This document shows positions 8,346-16,323 of a stretch of 64,000 nt of DNA, piece by piece. The stretch is taken from NCBI RefSeq assembly GCF_040683095.1, contig NZ_JBFBCI010000032.1, forward strand, positions 1-64,000, given 5' to 3'. Source of the DNA: Sphaerisporangium sp040683095. GTDB lineage: Bacteria; Actinomycetota; Actinomycetes; Streptosporangiales; Streptosporangiaceae. Position numbers and translations under genes: made by a program. Within the stretch, counting starts at the first letter, position 1. The number at the start of each line of letters is the position of its first letter. The notes below the pieces were generated by a model that was not told the DNA's origin, made no database searches, and was given only the letters and a program-made list of their open reading frames with translations.

Positions 8346-10031
8346 ATGAGTCATCCGCATCCCGAGCTCGGGCCGCCTCCGGCGCTCCCGGAGAACGGCC
8401 TGCGCATCGTCGCGCTCGGAGGGCTCGGCGAGATCGGCCGCAACATGGCGGTGTTCGAGTTCGACGGCCGGCTGCTGGTGGTCGACTGCGGTGTGCTGTT
8501 CCCCGAGCCCGAGCAGCCGGGCGTCGACCTGATCCTGCCCGACTTCACCTACATCAGGGACCGCCTGGACGACATCGAGGCCGTCGTCCTGACGCACGCC
8601 CACGAGGACCACATCGGCGCCGTGCCCTACCTGCTGCGCGAGCGCGCCGACATCCCGCTGGTCGGCTCGCGGCTCACGCTCGGCCTCATCGAGAGCAAGC
8701 TGACCGAGCACCGCATCCAGCCGGTCAAGGTCGAGGTCGCCGAGGGGACGCGGCGGCGGTTCGGCCCGTTCGAGTGCGAGTTCTTCGCGGTCAACCACTC
8801 CATCCCCGACGCGCTGGCCGTCGCGCTGAGGACGCCCGCGGGCATCGTCCTGCACACCGGCGACTTCAAGATGGACCAGCTCCCCCTCGATGGCCGCCTC
8901 ACCGACCTCGGCGGGTTCGCCCGGCTCGGCTCCGAGGGCGTCGACCTGCTGATGTCGGACTCGACGAACTCCGAGGTGCCGGGCTTCGTCCCGAGCGAGC
9001 GCACCATCGGCCCGGTGATCGACGAGGTCTTCCGCAGCGCGACCAAGCGCATCATCGTGGCCTGCTTCGCCTCGCACGTCCACCGCGTGCAGCAGATCTT
9101 CGACGCCGCGGAGGAGAACGGCCGCAAGGTCGCGCTCATCGGGCGCTCGATGGTCCGCAACATGGGGGTCGCCCGCGAGCTGGGCTACCTGCGCGTGCCG
9201 GCGGGCCTGCTGGTGGACTCCCGCGAGATCGAGGAATGGCCGCCGGAGGACGTCGTGCTCATCTGCACGGGGTCCCAGGGCGAGCCGATGGCGGCGCTGT
9301 CGCGCATGGCCAACCGCGACCACCCGATCCGCGTGGCCGAGGGCGACACCGTCGTGCTGGCGTCGTCGCTGGTGCCGGGCAACGAGACCGCCGTGAACAA
9401 GGTCATCAACGGCCTCACCCGCTGGGGCGCCCGCGTGGTGCACAAGGGCAACGCCACGGTCCACGTCTCGGGTCACGCCGCCGCCGGTGAGCTGCTGTAC
9501 GTCCTCAATCTCACCAAGCCGTCCAACTTCATGCCGGTGCACGGCGAATGGCGCCACATGCGGGCCCACGCCAAGCTCGCGGCGCTGACCGGCGTCCCCG
9601 ACGACCACATCGTCATCGCCGAGGACGGCGTGGTCGTGGACCTGGTCGACGGCCGGGCGAAGATCGTGGGCAACGTGCAGTGCGGCTATGTCTACGTCGA
9701 CGGCTCCTCGGTCGGCGCGGTCACCGACGTCGCGCTCAAGGACCGCCGCATCCTCGGGGACGAAGGCTTCATCTCCGTGGTCGTGGTGGTCGACTCGACG
9801 ACGGGCAAGGTCACCGGCGGGCCGGAGGTCTACGCGCGCGGGTCGGGCATAGAGATCGAGGCGTTCGACGAGGTCATCCCGCTGATCGAGAGCGCGCTGG
9901 AGGGCACCGCGGCCGACGGCGTCGCCGACCTGCAGCAGATGCGCAGGGTGACCCGCCGCATCGTCGGCCGCTGGGTCAGCGACACCTACCGCCGCCGTCC
10001 CATGATTATTCCAGTGGTCGTGGAGGTCTGA
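8346..10031 (+). CDS. rnj: ribonuclease J
   Basis: 561-residue metallo-beta-lactamase/beta-CASP nuclease with 5'-3' exo- and endonuclease activity in RNA turnover. The zinc motif HAHEDHIGAVPYLL lies near residues 84-97; further metal or beta-CASP motifs are FFAVNHSIPDALAV, LHTGDFKMD, MSDSTNSEVPG and HVSGHAAAGEL. The C-terminal region matches RNase J (FMPVHGEWRHMRAHAKLA, then a C-terminal domain). The start ATG at 8346 follows GGGGTAGAGC, a weak Shine-Dalgarno sequence; the N-terminus matches the family (LRIVALGGLGEIGRNM). The window also carries ribonuclease Y. Confidence 0.95.
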   Translation: MSHPHPELGPPPALPENGLRIVALGGLGEIGRNMAVFEFDGRLLVVDCGVLFPEPEQPGVDLILPDFTYIRDRLDDIEAVVLTHAHEDHIGAVPYLLRERADIPLVGSRLTLGLIESKLTEHRIQPVKVEVAEGTRRRFGPFECEFFAVNHSIPDALAVALRTPAGIVLHTGDFKMDQLPLDGRLTDLGGFARLGSEGVDLLMSDSTNSEVPGFVPSERTIGPVIDEVFRSATKRIIVACFASHVHRVQQIFDAAEENGRKVALIGRSMVRNMGVARELGYLRVPAGLLVDSREIEEWPPEDVVLICTGSQGEPMAALSRMANRDHPIRVAEGDTVVLASSLVPGNETAVNKVINGLTRWGARVVHKGNATVHVSGHAAAGELLYVLNLTKPSNFMPVHGEWRHMRAHAKLAALTGVPDDHIVIAEDGVVVDLVDGRAKIVGNVQCGYVYVDGSSVGAVTDVALKDRRILGDEGFISVVVVVDSTTGKVTGGPEVYARGSGIEIEAFDEVIPLIESALEGTAADGVADLQQMRRVTRRIVGRWVSDTYRRRPMIIPVVVEV

Positions 10032-10081
10032 CCGGCGTAGGTTTCACGTGCCGCCACTCGAACCCGCGCACGAGGAGCCGT

Positions 10082-10639
10082 ATGCCTGAGAACCGGGCCG
10101 GATCGCCGGTGAACGCCCCCGCCTCCACGGTCGGCGTCACCGGCACGGCCGCCGAGGTCGTGTACACGAAGTACGACGGGTCGCTCCACTGGCACCACGA
10201 GGGGTGGCTGCTGGGGGAGGACGAGCACGGGGCCTGGCTCGGGTGCCCGGCGGGCACGAGCGGGGCCCGGGGCTCCGAGCCGCCGGTCGTCTGGGAGCAG
10301 GCGTTCGTGATGCTGTTCCCGCGTGACGCGTGGTACACCGCGACCTTCAACGACCGGCCGGGCAGGTGCGCGATCTACTGCGACATCACGACCGTGCCGC
10401 GCTGGGCCGACGGCCGGGTCACCATGGTCGACCTGGACCTGGACGTGCTGCTGATGCGCGACGGGCGCCTGTTCGTGGACGACGAGGACGAGTTCGCCGA
10501 GCACCTCGCCCGCTACGGCTATCCGGGCGAGGTCATCGGCCAGGCGGAGAGCGCGGCCGCCTGGCTGATGACCGCCATCGCCGCCCGCACGTCCCCCTTC
10601 GACGGCGCCCACGAACGCTGGCTCGCCGAGGTCCGCTGA
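10082..10639 (+). CDS. DUF402 domain protein
   Basis: 185 residues. Sequence features match the DUF402/FomD-like nucleoside phosphatase family: KYDGSLHWHHEGWLLGED, WYTATFN, CAIYCDITTVPRW, VDLDLDVLLMRDGR and VDDEDEFAEH, with the acidic residues used for metal binding in family members. Relatives include Ntdp-type nucleoside tri/diphosphatases and FomD, so a phosphate-bond hydrolase is possible but unproved here. ATG at 10082 follows GAGGAGCCGT, an acceptable ribosome-binding site. It lies 50 bp after rnj and may be cotranscribed with it. Confidence 0.82.
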   Translation: MPENRAGSPVNAPASTVGVTGTAAEVVYTKYDGSLHWHHEGWLLGEDEHGAWLGCPAGTSGARGSEPPVVWEQAFVMLFPRDAWYTATFNDRPGRCAIYCDITTVPRWADGRVTMVDLDLDVLLMRDGRLFVDDEDEFAEHLARYGYPGEVIGQAESAAAWLMTAIAARTSPFDGAHERWLAEVR

Positions 10640-10754
10640 GCGAGGGGTCGAGCCCGGCGGCGAACGGGCACGTGCTCGCCGTGGACGGCGGCCGGCTCGC
10701 CCGATGACGTCGGGCACTCCCGGCGGCGGCCGCTCTTGGTAGGTCCGGTCTTAG

Positions 10755-10760
10755 TAGGCT
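10755..10760 (+). promoter_or_regulatory. putative -10 box of leaderless iclR gene
   Basis: TAGGCT ends 6 nt before the GTG start at 10767. Two imperfect 14-bp direct repeats (CTTGGTAGGTCCGG and CTTAGTAGGCTCGG, 10735-10763) overlap it and could serve autoregulation. Confidence 0.4.
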
Positions 10761-10766
10761 CGGTGC

Positions 10767-11531
10767 GTGGTCAGGGAAGGCAGCTCCATCGACAAGGCGT
10801 TGGCGGTGCTGGAGGCGATCGCCGAGCACCACCGCGTCACGGACATCGCGGTGGCGACGGGCGTCTCCAAGTCGACCGTCCATCGCATCCTCCAGTCGCT
10901 CATCGAGTGGGGGTTCGCCCGTGCCGACGGAGCCGGGGGGTACGAGCCGGGGCCGCGCATCCTCACCCTGGCGGGCAAGGTCATGAGCCGGTTCGACCCC
11001 TCCCACCAGGCGTCGGCCGCCCTGCGCGCGCTGCACGAGCGCACCGGCTACACCACCAACTTCGGCATCCGCGGCGGCGACGAGGCCGTCTACGTCGAGA
11101 AGCTCGAAGGGCGCAGGCCGTACCAGATGCCCTCGCGGGTGGGCATGAGCCTGCGCCTGCACAGCACCGCGATCGGCAAGGCCGTCCTCGCCGAGCTGGA
11201 CGACGACGAGGTGCGGGCCATCGCCGCCCGCGCCGGCCTGGCGCGGCTCACCGGCGTCACCCTCACCGAGGTGGGCGATCTGCTCGCCCACCTCGGCAAG
11301 GTCAGGGAACTCGGCTACGCGATGGACGACGAGGAGAACGAGCCCGGCGTCCGCTGCGTCGGTGCGGCCGTGTTCGACCACACCGGCCGGGTGCTGGGCG
11401 GAATATCCATCTCCACGCTGGCCATGGACATGGAACGCGACGCCCTGGTGGCGCTCGCCCCCGTGGTCGTCGCCGCGGCCCGTGAGGTCTCGCTGGCCCT
11501 CGGCGCCCCGACGGCGGCCCTCACCCGCTGA
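10767..11531 (+). CDS. IclR family transcriptional regulator
   Basis: 254 residues: an N-terminal winged helix (KALAVLEAIAEHHRVTDIAVATGVSKSTVHRILQSL, residues 8-43) and a C-terminal IclR effector domain (YVEKLEGRRPYQMPSRVG; LHSTAIGKAVLA; GYAMDDEENEPGVRCVGAAVFD; GGISIST). The start is a GTG with a -10-like box 6 nt upstream. It is convergent with a 2-keto-3-deoxygluconate-type kinase, and the two genes overlap by 11 bp. The regulator probably controls this kinase, as KdgR does in other bacteria; the operator before the kinase is described separately. Confidence 0.9.
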   Translation: MVREGSSIDKALAVLEAIAEHHRVTDIAVATGVSKSTVHRILQSLIEWGFARADGAGGYEPGPRILTLAGKVMSRFDPSHQASAALRALHERTGYTTNFGIRGGDEAVYVEKLEGRRPYQMPSRVGMSLRLHSTAIGKAVLAELDDDEVRAIAARAGLARLTGVTLTEVGDLLAHLGKVRELGYAMDDEENEPGVRCVGAAVFDHTGRVLGGISISTLAMDMERDALVALAPVVVAAAREVSLALGAPTAALTR

Positions 11532-12480
11532 GCCCGTTGCCGGCGACGCCGGGGCTGCCGGCGAGCAGGCGCTCGATCTCCTCGGGCGTCGCCACGCGCC
11601 CGGTGCCGCCCTGGCCCGCCAGGCTGATGGCGGCGGCGGCCGTGCCGGCGCGCACGGCCTCACGCAGGGGCGTCCCGAGGGCGAGCCGCGCGGCGAGCGT
11701 GCCCGCGAACGCGTCGCCCGCGCCCGTCTGGTCGACGATCGCCGCCGCCGGGATCGCGGGCACGTCCTCCGGAGTCCCTTCGCCGTCGGCGAGCAGCACC
11801 CCGTCGGGCCCGCGGGTGACGGCCACGGCCCGCGCCCCGAGCGCCAGGCACGCGCGCGCGGCCTCGGCGGGGTCGGCGGTGGCGAGCAGGGGGAGGGTGT
11901 CGCCGGGGCTGGACGGGGTCACCAGGGCCGCCCAGGGCGCGACGGAGGCCAGCGTGGCGGCGGCTGCCTCGGGGCCGGTCAGTCGCCACCGGTAGTTCGG
12001 GTCGTAGACGACCCTGCCCCCGGCGGCGTCCACGGTCTGGGCCGCGTGCAGCACGGCCTGCGCGCAGGACCGCGACAGGGCGGCCGTGACGCCGCTGACC
12101 AGCAGGACGGCGGTCTCCTCCAGCGGCGCCGCCACCACGTCGTCCGGGCCCATCCGGGAGGCCGCGCTGCACGCCCGCATGTACGTGAACGCCCGCTCGC
12201 CGCCCGGGTCCGCACCGACGGCGTAGGCGCCGGTCGAGCCCGCGCCGTGCCGCATCCACCGCGTGTCGACGCCGTGCGCGGCCGCGAAGCGGACCAGCCG
12301 TTCGCCGAACTCGTCGTCGCCCACCAGCGTCACCAGGGCGACGTGCGCGCCGGTCGCGGCGGCGGCCACGGCGGCGTTGAGGGCGTCGCCGGAGAACGAC
12401 AACCGGAAGGTGTCCGCCTCGGTCAGCGGGCCCGACGCCGAGAACTCGACCAGCGGTTCACCGATCACCATCACGTCCAT
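11521..12480 (-). CDS. PfkB-family sugar kinase, probably 2-keto-3-deoxygluconate kinase
   Basis: 319-residue ribokinase-fold kinase. The N-terminus MVIGEPLVEFSASG and the GDALNAAVAAA motif resemble KdgK. The C-terminal signature DQTGAGDAFAGTLAARLA carries the catalytic Asp and anion hole. It would phosphorylate KDG in uronate catabolism; substrate choice within PfkB enzymes cannot be fixed by eye. ATG at 12480 is preceded by CAGGAGCCCGCC (Shine-Dalgarno 7 nt away). The AT-rich region upstream carries repeated operator-like sequences. No aldolase or uronate isomerase gene lies in the window. Confidence 0.85.
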   Translation of the reverse strand: MDVMVIGEPLVEFSASGPLTEADTFRLSFSGDALNAAVAAAATGAHVALVTLVGDDEFGERLVRFAAAHGVDTRWMRHGAGSTGAYAVGADPGGERAFTYMRACSAASRMGPDDVVAAPLEETAVLLVSGVTAALSRSCAQAVLHAAQTVDAAGGRVVYDPNYRWRLTGPEAAAATLASVAPWAALVTPSSPGDTLPLLATADPAEAARACLALGARAVAVTRGPDGVLLADGEGTPEDVPAIPAAAIVDQTGAGDAFAGTLAARLALGTPLREAVRAGTAAAAISLAGQGGTGRVATPEEIERLLAGSPGVAGNGLSG

Positions 12481-12491
12481 GGCGGGCTCCT

Positions 12492-12632
12492 GATTCATGT
12501 AACGGGATCTGATTTCATGTAATGCAACAGAATGAATCCGGAGGACATCATGCCAAACATCACCGTGGAACTCTTGTCCGGGCGCACCCTGGACCAGTGT
12601 CAGCGGGAATTTCATTACATAAAATATGAAAT
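12492..12632. promoter_or_regulatory. AT-rich operator region before the kinase gene
   Basis: Two direct repeats GATTCATGTAA (12492-12502) and GATTTCATGTAA (12511-12522), and an inverted repeat ATTTCAT (12609-12615) / ATGAAAT (12626-12632). IclR/KdgR-type sites often have TGAAA/TTTCA arms. The low GC of these patches contrasts sharply with the surroundings. Binding by the neighbouring IclR protein is inference. Confidence 0.5.
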
Positions 12633-12642
12633 CAATACATAG
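12550..12642 (+). pseudogene. truncated tautomerase (4-oxalocrotonate tautomerase-like) gene
   Basis: A 30-codon frame begins with ATG at 12550 behind a good Shine-Dalgarno sequence (CGGAGGACATC). Its first 16 residues, MPNITVELLSGRTLDQ, match the start of 4-OT/MSAD-type tautomerases: Pro after Met is the catalytic base and the [ILVM]xGRTxxQ pattern follows. After QCQREFHY the sequence runs into the AT-rich operator and stops at TAG 12640-12642. Full-length members have 60 or more residues, so this is a 5' stump, possibly left when the operator segment joined. Confidence 0.6.
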
Positions 12643-12693
12643 AACACGTTCATGTCCGGCGCGTCGCTCCCGGAGTCCGGTCCGTCTCATGCG

Positions 12694-12699
12694 TACCCT
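12694..12699 (+). promoter_or_regulatory. putative -10 box of leaderless ftsK
   Basis: TACCCT ends 7 nt before ATG 12707, which has no Shine-Dalgarno sequence. It supports 12707 as the start rather than the ATG at 12689. Confidence 0.5.
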
Positions 12700-12706
12700 C
12701 GGTACC

Positions 12707-15268
12707 ATGGCCACCCGTACGTCGAAAACCACCCCGAAGGGGTCGGCGAAGCGGTCCACTCCGTCCTCATCGTCGCGTCCCTCCGCCAAGCGCCCGCAGG
12801 CGCGGGCCGCGGCGGGGCGTCCGCAGGGCCGCCCGGCGCGCCGTCCCGCCGCCGCGCCGCCGGACCCGATCAGCTGGGTCTTCATCGCCATCGGGAAGCT
12901 TTTCGTCGGCGTATGGCTGCTCATCGCCAACGGCATCGGCACCGCCGCGCGGGCCTTCGGCAACCAGGCGCGCGAGCTGGACCCGGCCCACCGCCGCGAC
13001 GGGCTCGGCCTGGCCGTCCTCGGCGCCGCCATCGTCCTGGCCGCCATGACCTGGCGCACCTCCGCCCAGGGCACGTTCGCGACCATCGTGAACTCCGTCC
13101 TGCGCGGCGCCGTGGGGTCCCTGGCCTGGGCGGTGCCCCTAATGCTCGGGCTGGTCGCCTGGCGGCTGCTGCGTCACCCCGACCAGCACGCCGACACCGG
13201 CCGCATCATGATCGGCTGGGCGGCGCTGCTGGCGGGCCTGCTCGGCATCATCCACGTCGCGCACGCCACCCCGTACCCCTCGGGACCAGCGAAGACCGAC
13301 GGCATGGACAAGGTCTCGGCCGCGGGCGGCATGATCGGCTTCATCGTCTCGGCGCCGCCCTCCAGCATCCTCCCGGCGTTCATCACGATCCCGCTGCTGC
13401 TGCTGCTGTCGGGCTTCGGCGTGCTGGTGATCACCGCCACGCCGGTCCACCGCGTGCCCGAGCGGCTGGCCGAGATCCAGCACATGCTGTTCCAGAAGTC
13501 CTCCGACAAGGCCGTGAGGGGCGAGCCGGGGGAGAAGAAGCCCGCCCGCCGCACCCGCAAGGGCGCGGCCACCGGCAAGGACGGCGCGGGCGGCGCCGAG
13601 CCCGCCGACCTGGTCAAGCCGTACGACACGCCCCTGGTCGCCGACGCGCCCGGCGCCCCGCCCGCCCGGCCCGACCACTCCCCGGAGATCGTGCCCGGCC
13701 TGGTCGACGAGGAGGACGAGCCGCCGAGGCCCGCCGTCTCCGAGCCTCCCGACCCCTCGCCGGCCCCGCGCAAGGTCGAGCAACTCGTGCTGTCCCCGCA
13801 GGCCGGCCCGTACATCCTGCCGGACGTCTCCACGCTGCGCTCCGGCACGGCCCCCAAGCCCCAGACCAAGGCCAATACGGTCGTCGTCAACGCGCTCACC
13901 AGCGTGCTGGAGCAGTTCTCGATCGACGCGCAGGTGATCGGCTTCACGCGCGGCCCGACGGTCACGCGGTACGAGATCGAGCTGGGCCCCGCCGTCAAGG
14001 TCGAGAAGGTCACCGCGCTCACCAGGAACATCGCCTACGCCGTCAAGTCCGCCGACGTGCGCATCCTGTCGCCGATCCCCGGCAAGTCCGCGATCGGCGT
14101 GGAGATCCCGAACACCGACAAGGACCTGGTCAGCCTTGGCGACGTGCTGCGCTCGCAGGTCGCCCAGGCCGACCAGCACCCGATGATCGTGGGCCTCGGC
14201 AAGGACGTCGAGGGGCGCACGATAGTGGCCAACCTGGCCAAGATGCCCCACCTGCTCATCGCCGGCGCCACCGGCGCGGGAAAGTCCGTCTGCGTCAACG
14301 GGCTCATCTCCTCGATCCTGATGCGCGCGACCCCGGACGAGGTGCGCATGGTGCTCGTCGACCCCAAGCGGGTCGAGCTCAACACCTACGAGGGCATCCC
14401 CCACCTGATCACGCCGATCATCACCAACCCCAAGAAGGCCGCCGAGGCCCTCGAATGGGTCGTGGGGGAGATGGACCGGCGCTACGACGACCTGGCGGCC
14501 AGCGGCTTCCGGCACGTGGACGAGTTCAACAAGGCCGTCCGCGCCGGAAAGCTGGTGCCCCCGCCGGGCAGCGAGCGCGTCTACCAGCCGTACCCCTACC
14601 TGCTTGTGATCATCGACGAGCTCGCCGACCTGATGATGGTCGCCCCCCGCGACGTCGAGGACTCGATCGTCCGCATCACCCAGCTCGCCCGCGCCGCCGG
14701 CATCCACCTCGTGATCGCCACCCAGCGCCCCTCGGTGGACGTCGTCACCGGGCTGATCAAGGCCAACGTGCCGTCCCGGCTCGCGTTCGCGACGTCCTCG
14801 CTGGCCGACTCCCGGGTCATCCTGGACCAGCCCGGCGCCGAGAAGCTCGTCGGCCAGGGTGACGCGCTGTTCCTGCCCATGGGCGCCAGCAAGCCGATGC
14901 GGCTGCAGAACGCGTTCGTCTCCGAGAAGGAGATCCACGACGTCGTCGCCCACTGCAAGGCGCAGATGCAGGTGGAGTACCGCGAGGACGTCGCCGCCAC
15001 CGCGGCCGCCAAGCGCGAGATCGACGAGGACATCGGCGACGACCTTGACCTGCTGATCCAGGCGGCCGAGCTCATCGTCACCACGCAGTTCGGCTCCACG
15101 TCGATGCTCCAGCGCAAGCTGCGCGTCGGCTTCGCCAAGGCCGGCCGCCTGATGGACCTGCTGGAGAGCAGGAACGTCGTCGGCCCCAGCGAGGGCTCCA
15201 AGGCGCGCGAGGTGATGGTGAAGCCCGACGACCTGCCCGGCCTGCTCGCCGACTTGCGGGGAGAGTGA
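12707..15268 (+). CDS. ftsK: DNA translocase FtsK
   Basis: 853-residue FtsK/SpoIIIE ATPase that pumps chromosomal DNA through septa. A basic, Ser/Thr-rich N-terminus precedes about four or five hydrophobic segments within residues 60-250. A Pro/Ala/Lys-rich linker follows, then the motor: Walker A GATGAGKSV near residue 522, Walker B region LLVIIDELADLMM, and RAAGIHLVIATQRPSVDVVTGLIKAN. The C-terminal gamma winged helix (TTQFGSTSMLQRKLRVGFAKAGRLMDLLE), which reads oriented DNA sequences, is complete. The start is taken at a likely leaderless ATG. The RodZ-like gene follows after 99 bp. Confidence 0.95.
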   Translation: MATRTSKTTPKGSAKRSTPSSSSRPSAKRPQARAAAGRPQGRPARRPAAAPPDPISWVFIAIGKLFVGVWLLIANGIGTAARAFGNQARELDPAHRRDGLGLAVLGAAIVLAAMTWRTSAQGTFATIVNSVLRGAVGSLAWAVPLMLGLVAWRLLRHPDQHADTGRIMIGWAALLAGLLGIIHVAHATPYPSGPAKTDGMDKVSAAGGMIGFIVSAPPSSILPAFITIPLLLLLSGFGVLVITATPVHRVPERLAEIQHMLFQKSSDKAVRGEPGEKKPARRTRKGAATGKDGAGGAEPADLVKPYDTPLVADAPGAPPARPDHSPEIVPGLVDEEDEPPRPAVSEPPDPSPAPRKVEQLVLSPQAGPYILPDVSTLRSGTAPKPQTKANTVVVNALTSVLEQFSIDAQVIGFTRGPTVTRYEIELGPAVKVEKVTALTRNIAYAVKSADVRILSPIPGKSAIGVEIPNTDKDLVSLGDVLRSQVAQADQHPMIVGLGKDVEGRTIVANLAKMPHLLIAGATGAGKSVCVNGLISSILMRATPDEVRMVLVDPKRVELNTYEGIPHLITPIITNPKKAAEALEWVVGEMDRRYDDLAASGFRHVDEFNKAVRAGKLVPPPGSERVYQPYPYLLVIIDELADLMMVAPRDVEDSIVRITQLARAAGIHLVIATQRPSVDVVTGLIKANVPSRLAFATSSLADSRVILDQPGAEKLVGQGDALFLPMGASKPMRLQNAFVSEKEIHDVVAHCKAQMQVEYREDVAATAAAKREIDEDIGDDLDLLIQAAELIVTTQFGSTSMLQRKLRVGFAKAGRLMDLLESRNVVGPSEGSKAREVMVKPDDLPGLLADLRGE

Positions 15269-15367
15269 CCCCTCCGCGACCGACCCCCTCGGTAACTGGT
15301 TGAATGTGAATGACTACGCATCGTCGGAATACGGGCGCGTAGCGCAGGTGCACGGCGAGGGGGACGT

Positions 15368-16108
15368 ATGAGCATTGGAGTGACGCTGGCCGCGGCACGT
15401 CACGCGGCGGGCATGACGGTCGCTCAGCTGAGCGGCCGCACGCGTATCCGGGAAACGGTCATCTATGCCATCGAGCGGGACGACTTCTCGCTCTGCGGCG
15501 GCGACTTCTACGCCAGGGGTCACGTCCGCAACATCGCCAAGACTCTCGGGCTGGATCCCGACGCGATCGTGCACCAGTTCGACGAGGAACACGGCGGGGT
15601 TCCCCTGCCCGTGCGCGCCGCCGCCGTCTTCCAGGCCGAGAGCACGATCAAGCTCCGCGAGCGCCGCAGCCCCAACTGGTCGACGGCGATGGCGATCGCC
15701 CTGGCCATCGTCGCCGTCTTCGGGGTCGCCCGGGTGATGAGCGGGTCCGGCGACACCACCACCGCCGAGCCCAAGGCCGGCGTCCCCAAGGCGCCCGTCC
15801 CGGTCGGCAAGTCCCAAGGTGACGCGAAGAAGGCCGCCAAGCCGGAGAGCGACGTCGTGACGCTCCAGGTCAAGGCGACCAAGCCGTCCTGGCTGGAGGT
15901 CAGCGACGGCAAGGGCAAGCAGATGTTCCGCGGCACGCTGCCGGCGGGGCGCACCTCGACGTGGAAGGCGCACAAGGAGGTGCGGGTCACGATCGGCAAC
16001 GCCGGTGGCGTCGACCTGGAGGTCAATGGCAAGCACCTGGGCGTGCCGGGGAAGATCGGCCAGCTCGTCCACAAGTCCTTCGGCCCGGAAACGCCCGGCG
16101 CGCGGTGA
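15368..16108 (+). CDS. RodZ-like helix-turn-helix membrane protein
   Basis: 246 residues. An N-terminal Cro/XRE-like helix-turn-helix (GVTLAAARHAAGMTVAQLSGRTRIRETVIYAIERDDF, with the typical FYARGHVRNIAKTLGLDPD) is followed by a single membrane segment (about residues 102-121) and an extracytoplasmic DUF4115-type domain (VVTLQVKATKPSWLEVSDGKGKQMFRGTLPAG). This is the RodZ architecture, which links cell-wall synthesis to the cytoskeleton in rods; in actinomycetes lacking strict rod shape its role is less clear. ATG at 15368 follows GAGGGGGACGT. It sits between ftsK and rimO. Confidence 0.88.
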   Translation: MSIGVTLAAARHAAGMTVAQLSGRTRIRETVIYAIERDDFSLCGGDFYARGHVRNIAKTLGLDPDAIVHQFDEEHGGVPLPVRAAAVFQAESTIKLRERRSPNWSTAMAIALAIVAVFGVARVMSGSGDTTTAEPKAGVPKAPVPVGKSQGDAKKAAKPESDVVTLQVKATKPSWLEVSDGKGKQMFRGTLPAGRTSTWKAHKEVRVTIGNAGGVDLEVNGKHLGVPGKIGQLVHKSFGPETPGAR

Positions 16109-16127
16109 CCGCCGGCGTGACATACTC

Positions 16128-16157
16128 TCTGACCTGATCTGACTTAATCTGACCAAG
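16128..16157 (+). promoter_or_regulatory. three 10-bp tandem repeats upstream of rimO
   Basis: TCTGACCTGA, TCTGACTTAA and TCTGACCAAG run head to tail in the 215-bp gap before rimO. A 10-bp period places TCTGAC on the same DNA face, as in multi-copy operators. No regulator is identified. Confidence 0.4.
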
Positions 16158-16323
16158 CTTTTCCGAGCCTGTTCGCTGACGTTCTGTGACCCGCTTCGCG
16201 GCGCGGTCCGATCCGCGCGGCCCGCCCATGATGATCACCGGTGGCCGCGCGGCCCGTTCGCGCGCGCGAGTACGGGGGGAGTGCGTCAGATGGTGGCCAA
16301 CTCCCGATACCGTAGAGTCCATC

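Noticed and set aside
6711..9608. A 965-codon open frame on the minus strand across dapA and the first three quarters of rnj.
   Set aside because: It is antisense to two certain genes; high third-position GC removes stops in the opposite frames. No family features and no start signal.
13139..14953. A 604-codon minus-strand frame within ftsK.
   Set aside because: Fully antisense to the FtsK motor domain, with no plausible start site or motif.
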